From Arachidicoccus ginsenosidivorans (GTDB lineage Bacteria; Bacteroidota; Bacteroidia; Chitinophagales; Chitinophagaceae), in the NCBI RefSeq assembly GCF_007971385.1, contig NZ_CP042434.1:5084001-5148000 (forward strand): a stretch of DNA of 64,000 nt, written 5' to 3'. The position numbers and the translations under genes are program-made. The notes under the pieces were generated by a model. It was not told the origin of the DNA and did no database searches. It was given only the letters and a program-made list of their open reading frames with translations. Numbering within the stretch: position 1 is the stretch's first letter; each line of letters opens with the position of its first letter. Shown here in pieces: positions 50,807 through 59,970 of this stretch.

Positions 50807-51781
50807 TTATTTTGCTTTCATTAGGGCTTTCGCTTTGGTTTCCTCTATAGATTTAAACAGTATTTTTTTATCCTTGGTAATAACAGAAGACACATAATAC
50901 GTTTTTCCAGGCTCCATTTCCAGAAAAAAAAGATGTTCATTTTGAGCGATTGTTTTTCCAGATGTTGCAGCAAGGCCCACTACCCCACCCATTAATAAAG
51001 CAGCACCTGTGCTCACTTTACGTTTATTTTTTGCATAGAGTTTACCAATTTTCACCAGTCCAGGTGTAAAATGAAATTGCATATACGCTCCTGGCTTCAT
51101 TTTTTTCTCAATAAGCTCATCGTTTAGATAGAGCATCTGATTCATATTGCGTGTACCTTCTTCAGGTCGGATAATATAAAGGGTAACAAGTTCAGCTGAC
51201 GCTGCTTCTCTTAAACTGGCAATCTTGTGGAATTGCATCCTGTCCATAGTAAGTGTTCCTCTTTTGAGTAGCATTAGCTCTAAGGATTTTTTACGAGCCG
51301 CCTCCTTTTCAATGGCTAATTGCTGAGCCTGCTGTGCAGCTTCTTGGTCTTTTTTGAAGGCTTCCCGCGCAACCTTCCAATCCTCTTTGCTTTTGGGATA
51401 GTCGCTCAGTGACTCAGAAATCCTATATACTTCCCTGTATTTGTCGTCAAGGCCTTGATCCGACAGGGCTTTTAAATAATTACTACTAAGTTGACGGAGC
51501 TTATCTAGTCTGTCATATTCTATAATATTTTGGAAAAGGTCGTGCCCCTCATTAAAAAGCTTATTTTCTGTAACTATTCTAAGATATAAGGTCCTGGAAG
51601 TTACGCCTGCCTCCTTTTCAACTTCATCCAATAGGGCAATGGTTTGTTGATAATCTTGATTATTATACGATTTTTCTGCGTCCTCGAATTTAAGCATCAC
51701 CACTGCATTTTGCCCAAAGCCTTTTGTAGCTAAAAGGGAGATGACTAGCCAAAAAACGGTTCTTATCATCACTTTTTTCAT
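50807..51781 (-). CDS. Secreted protein with DUF2846-like C-terminal domain
   Basis: A 325-residue protein with a signal peptide (ATKGFGQ). The N-terminal ~100 residues (MLKFEDAEKSYNNQDYQQTIALLDEVEKEAG, TLYLRIVTENKL) form a TPR-like helical domain shared with the protein at 51950-53428. A charged helix (KEAARKKSLELMLLKRG) links to a beta domain (VTLYIIRPEEGTRNMNQMLYLNDELI, GAYMQFHFTPGLVKIG, GKTYYVSSV) that resembles DUF2846. A short glycine-rich hydrophobic stretch (GAALLMGGVVGLAA) is near the end. No enzymatic motif is seen. The periplasm or outer membrane is likely. Confidence 0.78.
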   Translation of the reverse strand: MKKVMIRTVFWLVISLLATKGFGQNAVVMLKFEDAEKSYNNQDYQQTIALLDEVEKEAGVTSRTLYLRIVTENKLFNEGHDLFQNIIEYDRLDKLRQLSSNYLKALSDQGLDDKYREVYRISESLSDYPKSKEDWKVAREAFKKDQEAAQQAQQLAIEKEAARKKSLELMLLKRGTLTMDRMQFHKIASLREAASAELVTLYIIRPEEGTRNMNQMLYLNDELIEKKMKPGAYMQFHFTPGLVKIGKLYAKNKRKVSTGAALLMGGVVGLAATSGKTIAQNEHLFFLEMEPGKTYYVSSVITKDKKILFKSIEETKAKALMKAK

Positions 51782-51949
51782 TATCAATTTACGTTTTTAC
51801 GTTTTTTATTTTATTCCTTTTTTTTCTGACCTAATAGGCAATTCGTCGTAAATGTATGCCCAGTCTTATTTATATTTATAGCCTCCTTTCATGTTTTGTC
51901 TTCATCCCTTGCGGACAAAGTATTCATGCATATAATTAATCAGCCTGTT

Positions 51950-53428
51950 TTACCTAAAATCCTTTTCGTCAAGTGGTTCATTTATCTTAACAGAAATTAT
52001 TTTAGTTACTGTGGTAGTGGTATTTCCCGCCAAACTGAGGGCAGACTGTAACGCCTTACCAGCACTTTGATTGCTTTGTCCTTTGGGCTGCATACTGGCC
52101 AGGGCAGCAATAAGTGCGGGAGACGACATGAGCGACTCTTTAGATTTCTTTTTTTTGCCCACACCTATTCCAGTCAAAGCATTGCCACCTAATTGGGTGG
52201 CCGCTTGCGTGCGGGCTTTATTATTACGATTGGCATCGATCAATGTAAATGCGCCAGTCGCACTATTTGCTGTTTGTTGTTCTGTCTCGTATGCTGGCTT
52301 AGTTTCAGATGGAGATTCAGGCTTCGTATTAGCCTGTATCTGAGAAAATGCAGTGCCTGCTGGATTGGCGTTTGCAGCCTGAAAATAGACCTTTGTGACA
52401 ATCGTCGCCGGCATAAGCAGCCCTGAATAATTCGTATAACCCAAAAACTGGCTCACTGTCCTTGTCCCATTAGTAAGCAATACTTCTTGTCCAACGAGCA
52501 AATGGGTATTTTGACTAAAAAAGTATTGGATATTATCTTTTGAGAGTATACCCACTGGTTGACCTTCAAATACGCCTGCATATGCCTGTGCGCCGTCCAG
52601 TCCCTCTGCATTTATTAAGAGTAAACTTTTAACCAGCGCTTCTGAACTGGATACCTGACTTGCGAAACCAGTAGTACTGGGCATGGATATTTTCGTTTTA
52701 CCTGTTTCTATATAGGCTATTCCATCCTTAAAAACCAATTTAGATTTTATTTTCCCGATTTCAGTGATACTCAGAATCTTATTTACGGCTTTTTGGAGTA
52801 ACACTTTGCTCGAGGCCTGGCCGTTGACAATATTCTCTTTTTCAATTTTGACTGTTTTGACAGATCCAGGCGCAACATTGCCACTGGCGATCTTATAGTA
52901 TGCCTGTAATATAGCGCTCGCCGAACTGCCACTCGCTCCTGTAATCTTAAAACTATGGATTGAAGTGCCTTGATCAGATGAAACGTCAGCCGTTGCAGCT
53001 GTGCCACTGTTATTATTATTTAAGGAATAGGCAGCGCTGGTCCCATATTGATCTACTCGTTTGCTGATCTCATATACAGTTCTGTATTTATCATCAATGG
53101 GCTGATCTTCCAGCGCCTTTAGATAGCTTTGCACATTTGTTTTTAAGGTTGATTTTAGTCCTGGCTCTCCTACTGCTGTAGCCAGCATCTTGTCCTGTGT
53201 GACAATTTTTAAGTAGAGCGTCTTAGAGGTGACACCTGCCAGCTCCTCGGTTTGTTGAATATAATCCAAAGCCTTTTGGAGCTGTCCCGCATTAAAGGCC
53301 TTTTCGGCGTCTTCAAATTTGAGCTGGGCGATTGGATTAGCTGTTTGGCAATTTGCCTGGTAGACGGTGGCTAAAAACATCAGCCAAAAGAGTAAATTAC
53401 TGATATATAATCGCTTAAATAATTTCAT
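51950..53428 (-). CDS. Secreted protein of unknown function sharing an N-terminal TPR-like domain
   Basis: The start at 53428 (MKLFKRLY) gives a signal peptide (YQANCQ). The first ~110 residues (AQLKFEDAEKAFNAGQLQKALDYIQQTEELAG, TLYLKIVTQDKMLA, DDKYRTVYEIS) are clearly related to the N-terminus of the neighbour at 50807-51781. A beta-rich middle (SFKITGASGSSASAILQAYYKIASG, FKDGIAYIETGKTKISMP) resembles an outer-membrane lipoprotein-sorting type fold, but I cannot name it. The last third is low in complexity with many Q, N, S and T. It is probably in a transcript with the neighbouring genes on the same strand, and its function is unknown. Confidence 0.75.
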   Translation of the reverse strand: MKLFKRLYISNLLFWLMFLATVYQANCQTANPIAQLKFEDAEKAFNAGQLQKALDYIQQTEELAGVTSKTLYLKIVTQDKMLATAVGEPGLKSTLKTNVQSYLKALEDQPIDDKYRTVYEISKRVDQYGTSAAYSLNNNNSGTAATADVSSDQGTSIHSFKITGASGSSASAILQAYYKIASGNVAPGSVKTVKIEKENIVNGQASSKVLLQKAVNKILSITEIGKIKSKLVFKDGIAYIETGKTKISMPSTTGFASQVSSSEALVKSLLLINAEGLDGAQAYAGVFEGQPVGILSKDNIQYFFSQNTHLLVGQEVLLTNGTRTVSQFLGYTNYSGLLMPATIVTKVYFQAANANPAGTAFSQIQANTKPESPSETKPAYETEQQTANSATGAFTLIDANRNNKARTQAATQLGGNALTGIGVGKKKKSKESLMSSPALIAALASMQPKGQSNQSAGKALQSALSLAGNTTTTVTKIISVKINEPLDEKDFR

Positions 53429-53597
53429 ATAAAATATTTTATTGTATTGCTTGACCACTTATGCCTAATTTTTTACTGAAGGATTAGACTGGTGGTATTT
53501 AGGATATGCCTTGTCGGTACTTTAGCAATAACAGTTATGCCTAATGCTACTTCTATGAACCGGTAACCTTTATTAGATTGTCTGTTTTTAACCCGTT

Positions 53598-55919
53598 TTA
53601 CTTTATAGGAATTCCCAGCCCACCATCTGATTTAACTGCTGCTGCTTTGCCTGTATTAGCCCGCTTAGCCTTTGTCGATTTTTCTGTGGTCGATTTTTTG
53701 GCCTCCGTATCAGCGGAATCTTTTTTGGCTTTTTGCACACTTTTAGTTGTTGGTGGCGGACCCAGTGGGATACCAAGGCCTGTAGACTTTTTGGTGCTTT
53801 TTTGATTCGCTTCATCAGATCTGGCAGTGGTTGAAGAAGTTGTCATAGTAGCGTCTTTTTGAGGGGTATTCCCTGTAGCTGATTTGATAACAGCTCCCAG
53901 GGGTATGCCCAGACCGCCAGACATGGAAGCTGTGCTACTATTATCAGCACTCAGATCGTCGGAAGTGCCAGTTATGGATTCGGCCCTATAGGCAACTTCG
54001 TTAATACTTACACCTTCATTGATTTCAAGGCTGCTGACTAGCTCCGTACGCATCTGTTGCGCCTGTTCCAGATCAGTATAATAGCCATGTAACTGCTCCT
54101 TGAATGGCGTTAATTTGGCTGTTTCCTGCTCTATTCTGCTTTGATAGGGCCAGGTTCCATCCTTATATTTTTCAATGGCGAATACATTGGAGATATAGAC
54201 GGTAGTCTGACTTTTTTGATCATAGCTATTGCTGTCAATTGCATAAACAAAATAATAAATCGTATTTTCTGCAATAGGGGTTGTGGAAAGTGGAATGGGA
54301 TCGCTTTGGCTAAATGTCTCCAAAATAGTGCGTCTTTGGGTCATTAAGAGTTCAAAGGCTTCTTTACGCAACCGCTCCTTTTCGGCGGCAATTCTTTTGC
54401 GTTCAGCCTCCCTTTGCGCTTCTATCTTGCGCCTTTGTTCCTCAGCGGCCTTTTCGGCTTCTTTGCGTTTTTTATTGGCACTGGCCATTTTAAAAATGGA
54501 AGCACCTAAAGCTACACCCACAGTGCCATAAGCAGCGCCCGCATTACCCGCCTTGGCAAATTCATTGACCAGGGGTTTGGCAGAATTTAGTATTTGATTA
54601 GGATCACTACTGCTGGAAGTAAGCCCAGATACAAACTGATCCTTGGCTGATTCTATTCTTGCCGCTTGTCTGTTGGTTTCCTCTAGTTGCGCCTTCATCT
54701 GGGCGATTTTATGGCGCATGGCCTTTTCCTGCTCCCTTTTAGCCTGTAGGCGTGCTGCTTCCTGCCTTTCTCTTTGCGCTTCAGCTGCCTGTTGCGCCTG
54801 AAGTTGTTGTGCTACCCTATTTTGGTAGCGCATCTTGGCATTAGCCATGGCTTGTTCACGTTGCGTCCTGGGAGCAGCTGGCTGACTTTGCGACTGCGAC
54901 CGAGACTGAGACTGCGTTTGTTGATTTGAATAGCCTGTTTGTTTATTTTGCGCTTGCCCCTGACTGGATGGTTGATTTTGTTGGGTTGTCTGGTTTCGGG
55001 CAGTAGATGTGGTCGTTTTTTGCCTTGCCTGCTCATTTTGTAAAGCGGCTGCTTTTTTATCTGCCTCTTTTTTTGCGGCTTGCCGCTTTAAATCAGCCTG
55101 TTTTTGCGCTGCGGATTCTTTTTGCCGTTGTATGGCTTCTTTAGTCTCGTCGTATTTTTGCTGACGACTTCTATTGGCATTGATTAGATCCCATGCCTGT
55201 TTTAGAAAATCATCTGCCTGGTCAAATTTACCAAGGTTGCCGTTTAAACTGGCTTGGGTTATTTTTGAATCAAATTCCCTTTGATGTGCTGCTTTTTCCC
55301 TTTTTAATTTTTCTCGCAAATCCTTAACGGCTCTATCCAATTCATACATTTCCAGACTGATAATCTTCCATTCAAATAGACCGCAATTGTCCGTATAAAG
55401 ATTGCTATTGTGTTTTTGGGAATATTCACTGACGATTTTATCTGCCCCAGAGGGAGGCCTAAAAGACGTAAAGTTATTTTGTCCCAAGCCATAAAGGCTA
55501 CTGGAAATCTGCGCATTGGCATTTTTAAGTTTGGTTAAACCAAAGGATACTTTTGCCGTTACTTTTCCATTAAGACTTTTATGATATTTTGAGCTGCTCC
55601 AGATTCCTTGACGTTTGACCGCATTAAAAAGCTCGGTTTCAGTAGATTTCATCTTGAAACTCTCCTCAACTATAATTTGTTTTACCTCAAAAAACACCGT
55701 TTCTCCCTTAAAATAATAGACAATATCAAAAGTAACATCTCCATAATTGCCGTTATCCCCATTATAAATAACGATATCTCTGTGCGTGGACTGAGCCATG
55801 ACCATTCTGCCATGCATTATCAGGAAAAGCAATGATAAAAGTAAGCTGCTGATTTTTAATAAAAACAAGCCATTTCTCGGATAGACATTTAAGGTTCGTT
55901 GTTGGTTGAGCAAAAGCAT
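53598..55919 (-). CDS. Large secreted coiled-coil protein with three C-terminal GLGIP motifs
   Basis: A 773-residue protein with an N-terminal hydrophobic signal (SLLFLIMHGRMVMAQ). Residues ~45-170 are a beta domain (HRDIVIYNGDNGNYGDVTFDIVYYF), followed by long charged helices rich in A, E, K, Q and R, probably coiled coil, broken by a Q/S/N-rich tract (about 305-345). A second helical block and a short beta region (IYYFVYAIDSNSYDQKSQTTVYISN) follow. The C-terminal 140 residues are disordered, with three copies of GLGIP[LI] (SGGLGIPLG, STGLGIPLG and the terminal DGGLGIPIK). I do not recognise the family. It lies upstream of the two proteins at 50807-53428 on the same strand. Confidence 0.78.
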   Translation of the reverse strand: MLLLNQQRTLNVYPRNGLFLLKISSLLLSLLFLIMHGRMVMAQSTHRDIVIYNGDNGNYGDVTFDIVYYFKGETVFFEVKQIIVEESFKMKSTETELFNAVKRQGIWSSSKYHKSLNGKVTAKVSFGLTKLKNANAQISSSLYGLGQNNFTSFRPPSGADKIVSEYSQKHNSNLYTDNCGLFEWKIISLEMYELDRAVKDLREKLKREKAAHQREFDSKITQASLNGNLGKFDQADDFLKQAWDLINANRSRQQKYDETKEAIQRQKESAAQKQADLKRQAAKKEADKKAAALQNEQARQKTTTSTARNQTTQQNQPSSQGQAQNKQTGYSNQQTQSQSRSQSQSQPAAPRTQREQAMANAKMRYQNRVAQQLQAQQAAEAQRERQEAARLQAKREQEKAMRHKIAQMKAQLEETNRQAARIESAKDQFVSGLTSSSSDPNQILNSAKPLVNEFAKAGNAGAAYGTVGVALGASIFKMASANKKRKEAEKAAEEQRRKIEAQREAERKRIAAEKERLRKEAFELLMTQRRTILETFSQSDPIPLSTTPIAENTIYYFVYAIDSNSYDQKSQTTVYISNVFAIEKYKDGTWPYQSRIEQETAKLTPFKEQLHGYYTDLEQAQQMRTELVSSLEINEGVSINEVAYRAESITGTSDDLSADNSSTASMSGGLGIPLGAVIKSATGNTPQKDATMTTSSTTARSDEANQKSTKKSTGLGIPLGPPPTTKSVQKAKKDSADTEAKKSTTEKSTKAKRANTGKAAAVKSDGGLGIPIK

Positions 55920-56304
55920 ATCCTTTAATTTATTTTAATACCCAAAGGGTTACTTATGAACCCTTTGGAGAACCTGGCATTAACTGTGTAAATACGGCAC
56001 TGAATAGTAAATAAAAAACAGTACCCTAAAAATAATAAGCCTGTTAACTGATGACAAAATTAAAGGGGAGTCCTGTACTAAAAAATACCCTCTGGAGGGT
56101 ATTTTTTAATACAAGACAAAGTGGATTACCGCACTCAGTACAGTTTAAATTTCCACCGGAAGGTATTTAGGATGCATGGCTTAAGACATTGGTTAAGATT
56201 TGAGTTCGTGCTTGGGTTACAGTTATAGGCAATCCTATGGATCGCCGTATAAGTGATTGATTTGTGCAGTACCTGAAAAACAATCAAGGATATAATAACA
56301 TGTT
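55920..56304. other. 385-bp gap with a bidirectional terminator-like hairpin
   Basis: No gene is seen. It lies between the GH2 stop and the start of the 773-residue protein, both on the minus strand, so it holds the promoter of the latter and the terminator of the former. Confidence 0.55.
56080..56107 (-). terminator. Bidirectional intrinsic terminator
   Basis: Arms AAAAAATACCCTC (56080-56092) and GAGGGTATTTTTT (56095-56107) are perfectly complementary. Each strand has a run of six T after the stem core. It most likely ends the GH2 transcript, about 200 bases after that gene's stop. Confidence 0.75.
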
Positions 56305-58224
56305 TTACCTCAAACTATCAGAACGGTTATCGGGATTGATATCCTTACTGGAATTAATCAGCCATCTATTGATCTTCCTGATTCTTTTGAGATTCATTTT
56401 CTTCACCGCCCTGTCATAAGTCAAAATGCCATTTACTTCATGTTCTACATCGGTGGTCTGTGTATAAATGGCACTACTTAGGCCGTGATAACGCATATAC
56501 TGGTAAATATGTTCAATGGAGAATATATAATCATCAGTCAGTGCTGTTTTGGTGGCAACATACCGGTAGGCGTTATTTTCAACCGGCCACATATGCCCGG
56601 GTACAAAAAGCCCTACCCCTCCAAATTCGCCCAGCGAAGCGGCCCGGTGGCTATCTGGTTCAACTGGTTTAAATGGAACGCCATATAAATGTGTATCTAC
56701 AAAATCGCCGTTACCAGGATCGCCATATGCCTTTTGGTAGGATGGGTTGTTATTGTAGCCTGAATTGCCATTGACTAGCCGGGTCGAGTCATAATTTTTG
56801 ACCCAATCGGTGATTTGCTTTACATCAAAGGCGCCCCAGTTTTCATTAAACGGCACCCAGGCGACAATACTGGGCGAATTGTAATGATCATCTATGAGCC
56901 CTTTTAATTCTTTTCTAAACCTGCTACGATTGACGGCCGTATCCTTGTCCTGATACCAGATGGCTGGCATGTCTTGCCAGACCAGCAGCCCTAATTTATC
57001 TGCTAGATAATAAAAACGCTTGGATTCTGTTTTCATGTGTTTGCGGATAAGGTTAAAACCGGCGGCTTTGGTGATTTCCATATCGTATTGTAGGGCTTCG
57101 CTGGAAGGCGGGGTTAGGATACCATCTGGCCAATAGCCCTGATCTAATAGTCCCATCTGGAACACAAATTGACCATTTAGCAGTGGCCGTATAACACCAT
57201 TTACCTTTCCTAGCCGGATATCCCGCATACCAAAATAACTTAATACGCTGTCCACCACCTGACCCTTTTGATTAACCAGCTTTAGCTTCAGGTCATACAA
57301 AAAAGGATGGTCGGGGGACCAGGTTTTAGGATGAAGCAGATTTAGATAAAACAAATTATTGGCCTGTCCGCTAGCTGTTGCGACAATACTATCTCCTTTT
57401 AAGGCAACAGCAAGGACATTTAAGCCATTTTTGGCCGTTACCTGGAGTGCCAATCTCTTTTGCTGGACACTTGGTGTCAGCCGGATATTTTGAATATGTA
57501 TATGACTGACTGGCTCCAGCCAGACGCTCTGCCATATACCAGAAGTAAAGGTATAATCCCCTCTGGGGCTATTTTTTCCTGAAGGGGCCGTACCGTCATT
57601 GGTATCATAAGCGGCTACTGTAATTGTATTTTCTCCTTTATGGAGATAAGAAGTGATATTGAAAGTGAAACTTTCATATCCGCCTTCATGCATGCCTACC
57701 TTTTGACCATTAATAAAAACAGTGGCTTTATGCAGTACGCCTTCAAAGTGTAGCAACAGATCTTTCCCTTTCCAATCAGCGGGTAAGGAAAATTTACGCT
57801 GATACCACATGTTGACCTCCTGATCACGTTTAATCCCGGAAAGAACGGATTCTGGACAAAAAGGAACATGGATGCTTTCATTATCTAAATCAAAGGAAAT
57901 GGGCTTATCTGGCGCTTTAGCTGAGCTTATCTGCTTTCCGCCTTTATAATCCCACCATCCATTCAGGCATTGCCATTCAGAGCGCCTTAACTGAGGTCGT
58001 GGATACTCCGCCCAGGGCACAGCTGTATGCATTACCGTGTCTGTCCACCTAGTGGGTAAATCTGCTTTAGGCATATGATGCTTGACAGGCTGGCTAGAGC
58101 TGAATTGAACGGTTAGCATGCCGCTGACAAATATGATCATGGCTACCATAAGCTGACGGCACTTCCTATTATTTTTTATTCTGGCGGCAAGCCGCGTAAA
58201 AATAGTATTACTTTTTCTATACAT
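56305..58224 (-). CDS. GH2 family glycoside hydrolase
   Basis: A 639-residue secreted GH2 enzyme. After a hydrophobic N-terminus come the sugar-binding domain (WQCLNGWWDYKGG, FEGVLHKATVFINGQKVGMHEGGYESFTFNITSY), an Ig-like domain (FLYDLKLKLVNQKGQVVDS), and the TIM barrel with FNLIRKHMKTESKRFYYLADKLGLLVWQDMP, VAWVPFNENWG (acid/base Glu in NEN) and AASLGEFGGVG (nucleophile Glu). GH2 covers beta-galactosidases, beta-glucuronidases and beta-mannosidases; I cannot choose. It sits at the end of a minus-strand cluster with two related unknown proteins and a SusC/SusD pair, so it probably acts on that system's glycan. Confidence 0.87.
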   Translation of the reverse strand: MYRKSNTIFTRLAARIKNNRKCRQLMVAMIIFVSGMLTVQFSSSQPVKHHMPKADLPTRWTDTVMHTAVPWAEYPRPQLRRSEWQCLNGWWDYKGGKQISSAKAPDKPISFDLDNESIHVPFCPESVLSGIKRDQEVNMWYQRKFSLPADWKGKDLLLHFEGVLHKATVFINGQKVGMHEGGYESFTFNITSYLHKGENTITVAAYDTNDGTAPSGKNSPRGDYTFTSGIWQSVWLEPVSHIHIQNIRLTPSVQQKRLALQVTAKNGLNVLAVALKGDSIVATASGQANNLFYLNLLHPKTWSPDHPFLYDLKLKLVNQKGQVVDSVLSYFGMRDIRLGKVNGVIRPLLNGQFVFQMGLLDQGYWPDGILTPPSSEALQYDMEITKAAGFNLIRKHMKTESKRFYYLADKLGLLVWQDMPAIWYQDKDTAVNRSRFRKELKGLIDDHYNSPSIVAWVPFNENWGAFDVKQITDWVKNYDSTRLVNGNSGYNNNPSYQKAYGDPGNGDFVDTHLYGVPFKPVEPDSHRAASLGEFGGVGLFVPGHMWPVENNAYRYVATKTALTDDYIFSIEHIYQYMRYHGLSSAIYTQTTDVEHEVNGILTYDRAVKKMNLKRIRKINRWLINSSKDINPDNRSDSLR

Positions 58225-58493
58225 CCTTTTTTCCTTCCTTATCTGGTTATATATCAGCGAATCTAATAAGAAGCTTTCAATTCAATTATTAACCAATCGT
58301 TATTGACTTGCTCCAATACTGTTCGTACAAAGGAGCTGATCGTTCCCTAATTGTCAAAACGTGCCTGCAGCCTGCGTTTTGACCATTTCTAAATCAGGTT
58401 TAAGGCTGATTATCTATTTTCGATGGGCCCCGCAACCTCTCTTTGGCAGATGATTATTTAGCAGGCTGTCACAATGAAGGCGGCGCCCAGCAT

Positions 58494-59909
58494 TTACAAA
58501 GAACTTAAATCCGGATAATGACGATAAATGAGTGCCTGTTCATTGCTGGTTAGTTGACTCAGCAAAACAGGTTTGTCTTGTGGTCTTAAACCCTTTTGGT
58601 TAATTCTGTTAATCAGACTCCAGTCCTTGATAGGATGTTTAGGGGTCGCATCCATGGGTTCGTGCGCAGGGATATTGTATTTAGTAAAGTCAATCACATG
58701 CTCCCTGCCGTTTTTATGCCAGTCTCTAAGCAGTGCCAAGCGAAAATCCTTATTCATAAACCATTTTATTTCCAGATTATTATAAGAATCCCCAAGGCCA
58801 GCGCCTCTTTCTTCAAACCTGTAATCCCAAGTATTTTTTTTGTAATGGTCCCGCCAAATCATACCAAATTCACCAAAAGTAACAAATTGAGTGTCCGGCC
58901 ACCTTTTCAAGGTGTCCCCCACCCACATTTTTAAAGCGTCACAAATAAAATTCTGCCCAAATTCATGAACCAGTTGAGCTTCCCAAATATTGGTTACCCA
59001 GCCAAATTTATTCAACTCAAAACCCTTATCAAAATGAATGGACTGTGTATGCATGACTTCCCTATTGCCTAAATCCAGCCCCCAGCCAATATAGGTCTCA
59101 ATTGGGCCTACACCTCTTCTGCTGTTATAGCCGGTTATGGCATGACCATTTGATCCGCTTTGCCTGGCACAGATAAAATCTACCGTCCAGCCGTCCAGGT
59201 TGACGCAATCTATAAAATCACTGCTACCTTGTGCGGGCTTACAAAAGTGTTCTGTGGAAGGATAATATGGATAAGAGGGGGAGCCGTCGGCTCCTCCTCC
59301 ATCTATATTATGCTGACTCCAGATAACTGCTTGCGCCACATGAATATTTTCTTTTTCTGCCAGATATTTTAAACTGTCAGCTGACAAAAAACCGCCGATA
59401 ATGGATTGGGGCCTATAATGATTACCTACAAAAGCTGTAATCTCCTGTAATGCCTCAGAAATCTCTCGGTTAACGCGCTCCCTGGGCAAATACATCGCTG
59501 GAAAATACCCGGGAAAATACGTAACTTCATCTCCATACTTTTCATGACACGCCGCTGCATATGCTCTGATCTGTTGGTAGTTTTTACGTTTATCTTCCAA
59601 GGCATTCATTGTAAAACCCCAGGTAAGCTTGCCGGAAGGATTGTGAAAAGCGAAAGCTTCCCTCATGGCCTGCACCCCTGCTAGCGTATGCCAGGTGGAT
59701 TCATCTCTGGGATGCAGTTTAACATCCCTAGATACTTCCCAGGGAGAGGTTCGGATCATAATACACATGGTCACAAAGCGGTTGCCGAGTAAGGAATGCA
59801 TTGGTTGTAGTCCAGCCGTGCCCAAGGTGAGCGCTTTTATTTTGCTTATCCCAGCCAGGGCACCCACGCCACAAACTGTTACATCTTTAATAAAACTGCG
59901 TCTTTGCAT
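58494..59909 (-). CDS. Tat-type secreted protein, DUF3863/DUF3864-like
   Basis: A 471-residue protein beginning MQRRSFIKDVTVCGVGALAG, a twin-arginine-like signal. The mature part has NRFVTMCIMIRTSPWE, GKLTWGFTMNALEDKRKNYQQIRAYA, a KYGDEVTYFPGYF motif, PQSIIGGFLSADSLKYLAEKENIHVAQAVIWSQ, then SYPYYPSTEHFCKPAQGSSDFIDCVNLDGWTVDF and VTNIWEAQLV. It is closely similar along its length to the next gene, so this is a tandem duplication. I associate the pair with the DUF3863/DUF3864 proteins of Bacteroidota from memory, and not firmly. The conserved D, E, H and W residues and the locus suggest a glycan-active enzyme, unproven. Confidence 0.7.
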   Translation of the reverse strand: MQRRSFIKDVTVCGVGALAGISKIKALTLGTAGLQPMHSLLGNRFVTMCIMIRTSPWEVSRDVKLHPRDESTWHTLAGVQAMREAFAFHNPSGKLTWGFTMNALEDKRKNYQQIRAYAAACHEKYGDEVTYFPGYFPAMYLPRERVNREISEALQEITAFVGNHYRPQSIIGGFLSADSLKYLAEKENIHVAQAVIWSQHNIDGGGADGSPSYPYYPSTEHFCKPAQGSSDFIDCVNLDGWTVDFICARQSGSNGHAITGYNSRRGVGPIETYIGWGLDLGNREVMHTQSIHFDKGFELNKFGWVTNIWEAQLVHEFGQNFICDALKMWVGDTLKRWPDTQFVTFGEFGMIWRDHYKKNTWDYRFEERGAGLGDSYNNLEIKWFMNKDFRLALLRDWHKNGREHVIDFTKYNIPAHEPMDATPKHPIKDWSLINRINQKGLRPQDKPVLLSQLTSNEQALIYRHYPDLSSL

Positions 59910-59970
59910 AAGTTAAAGTGTTTTTTCTATCCGATTAAATAGTCGAATTGATAAAGTAATCTGTTTATCA

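Noticed and set aside
53578..53833. Plus-strand open frame at the end of the 773-residue gene
   Set aside because: It is an antisense shadow caused by the biased codon content of the Lys/Thr/Ala-rich tail.
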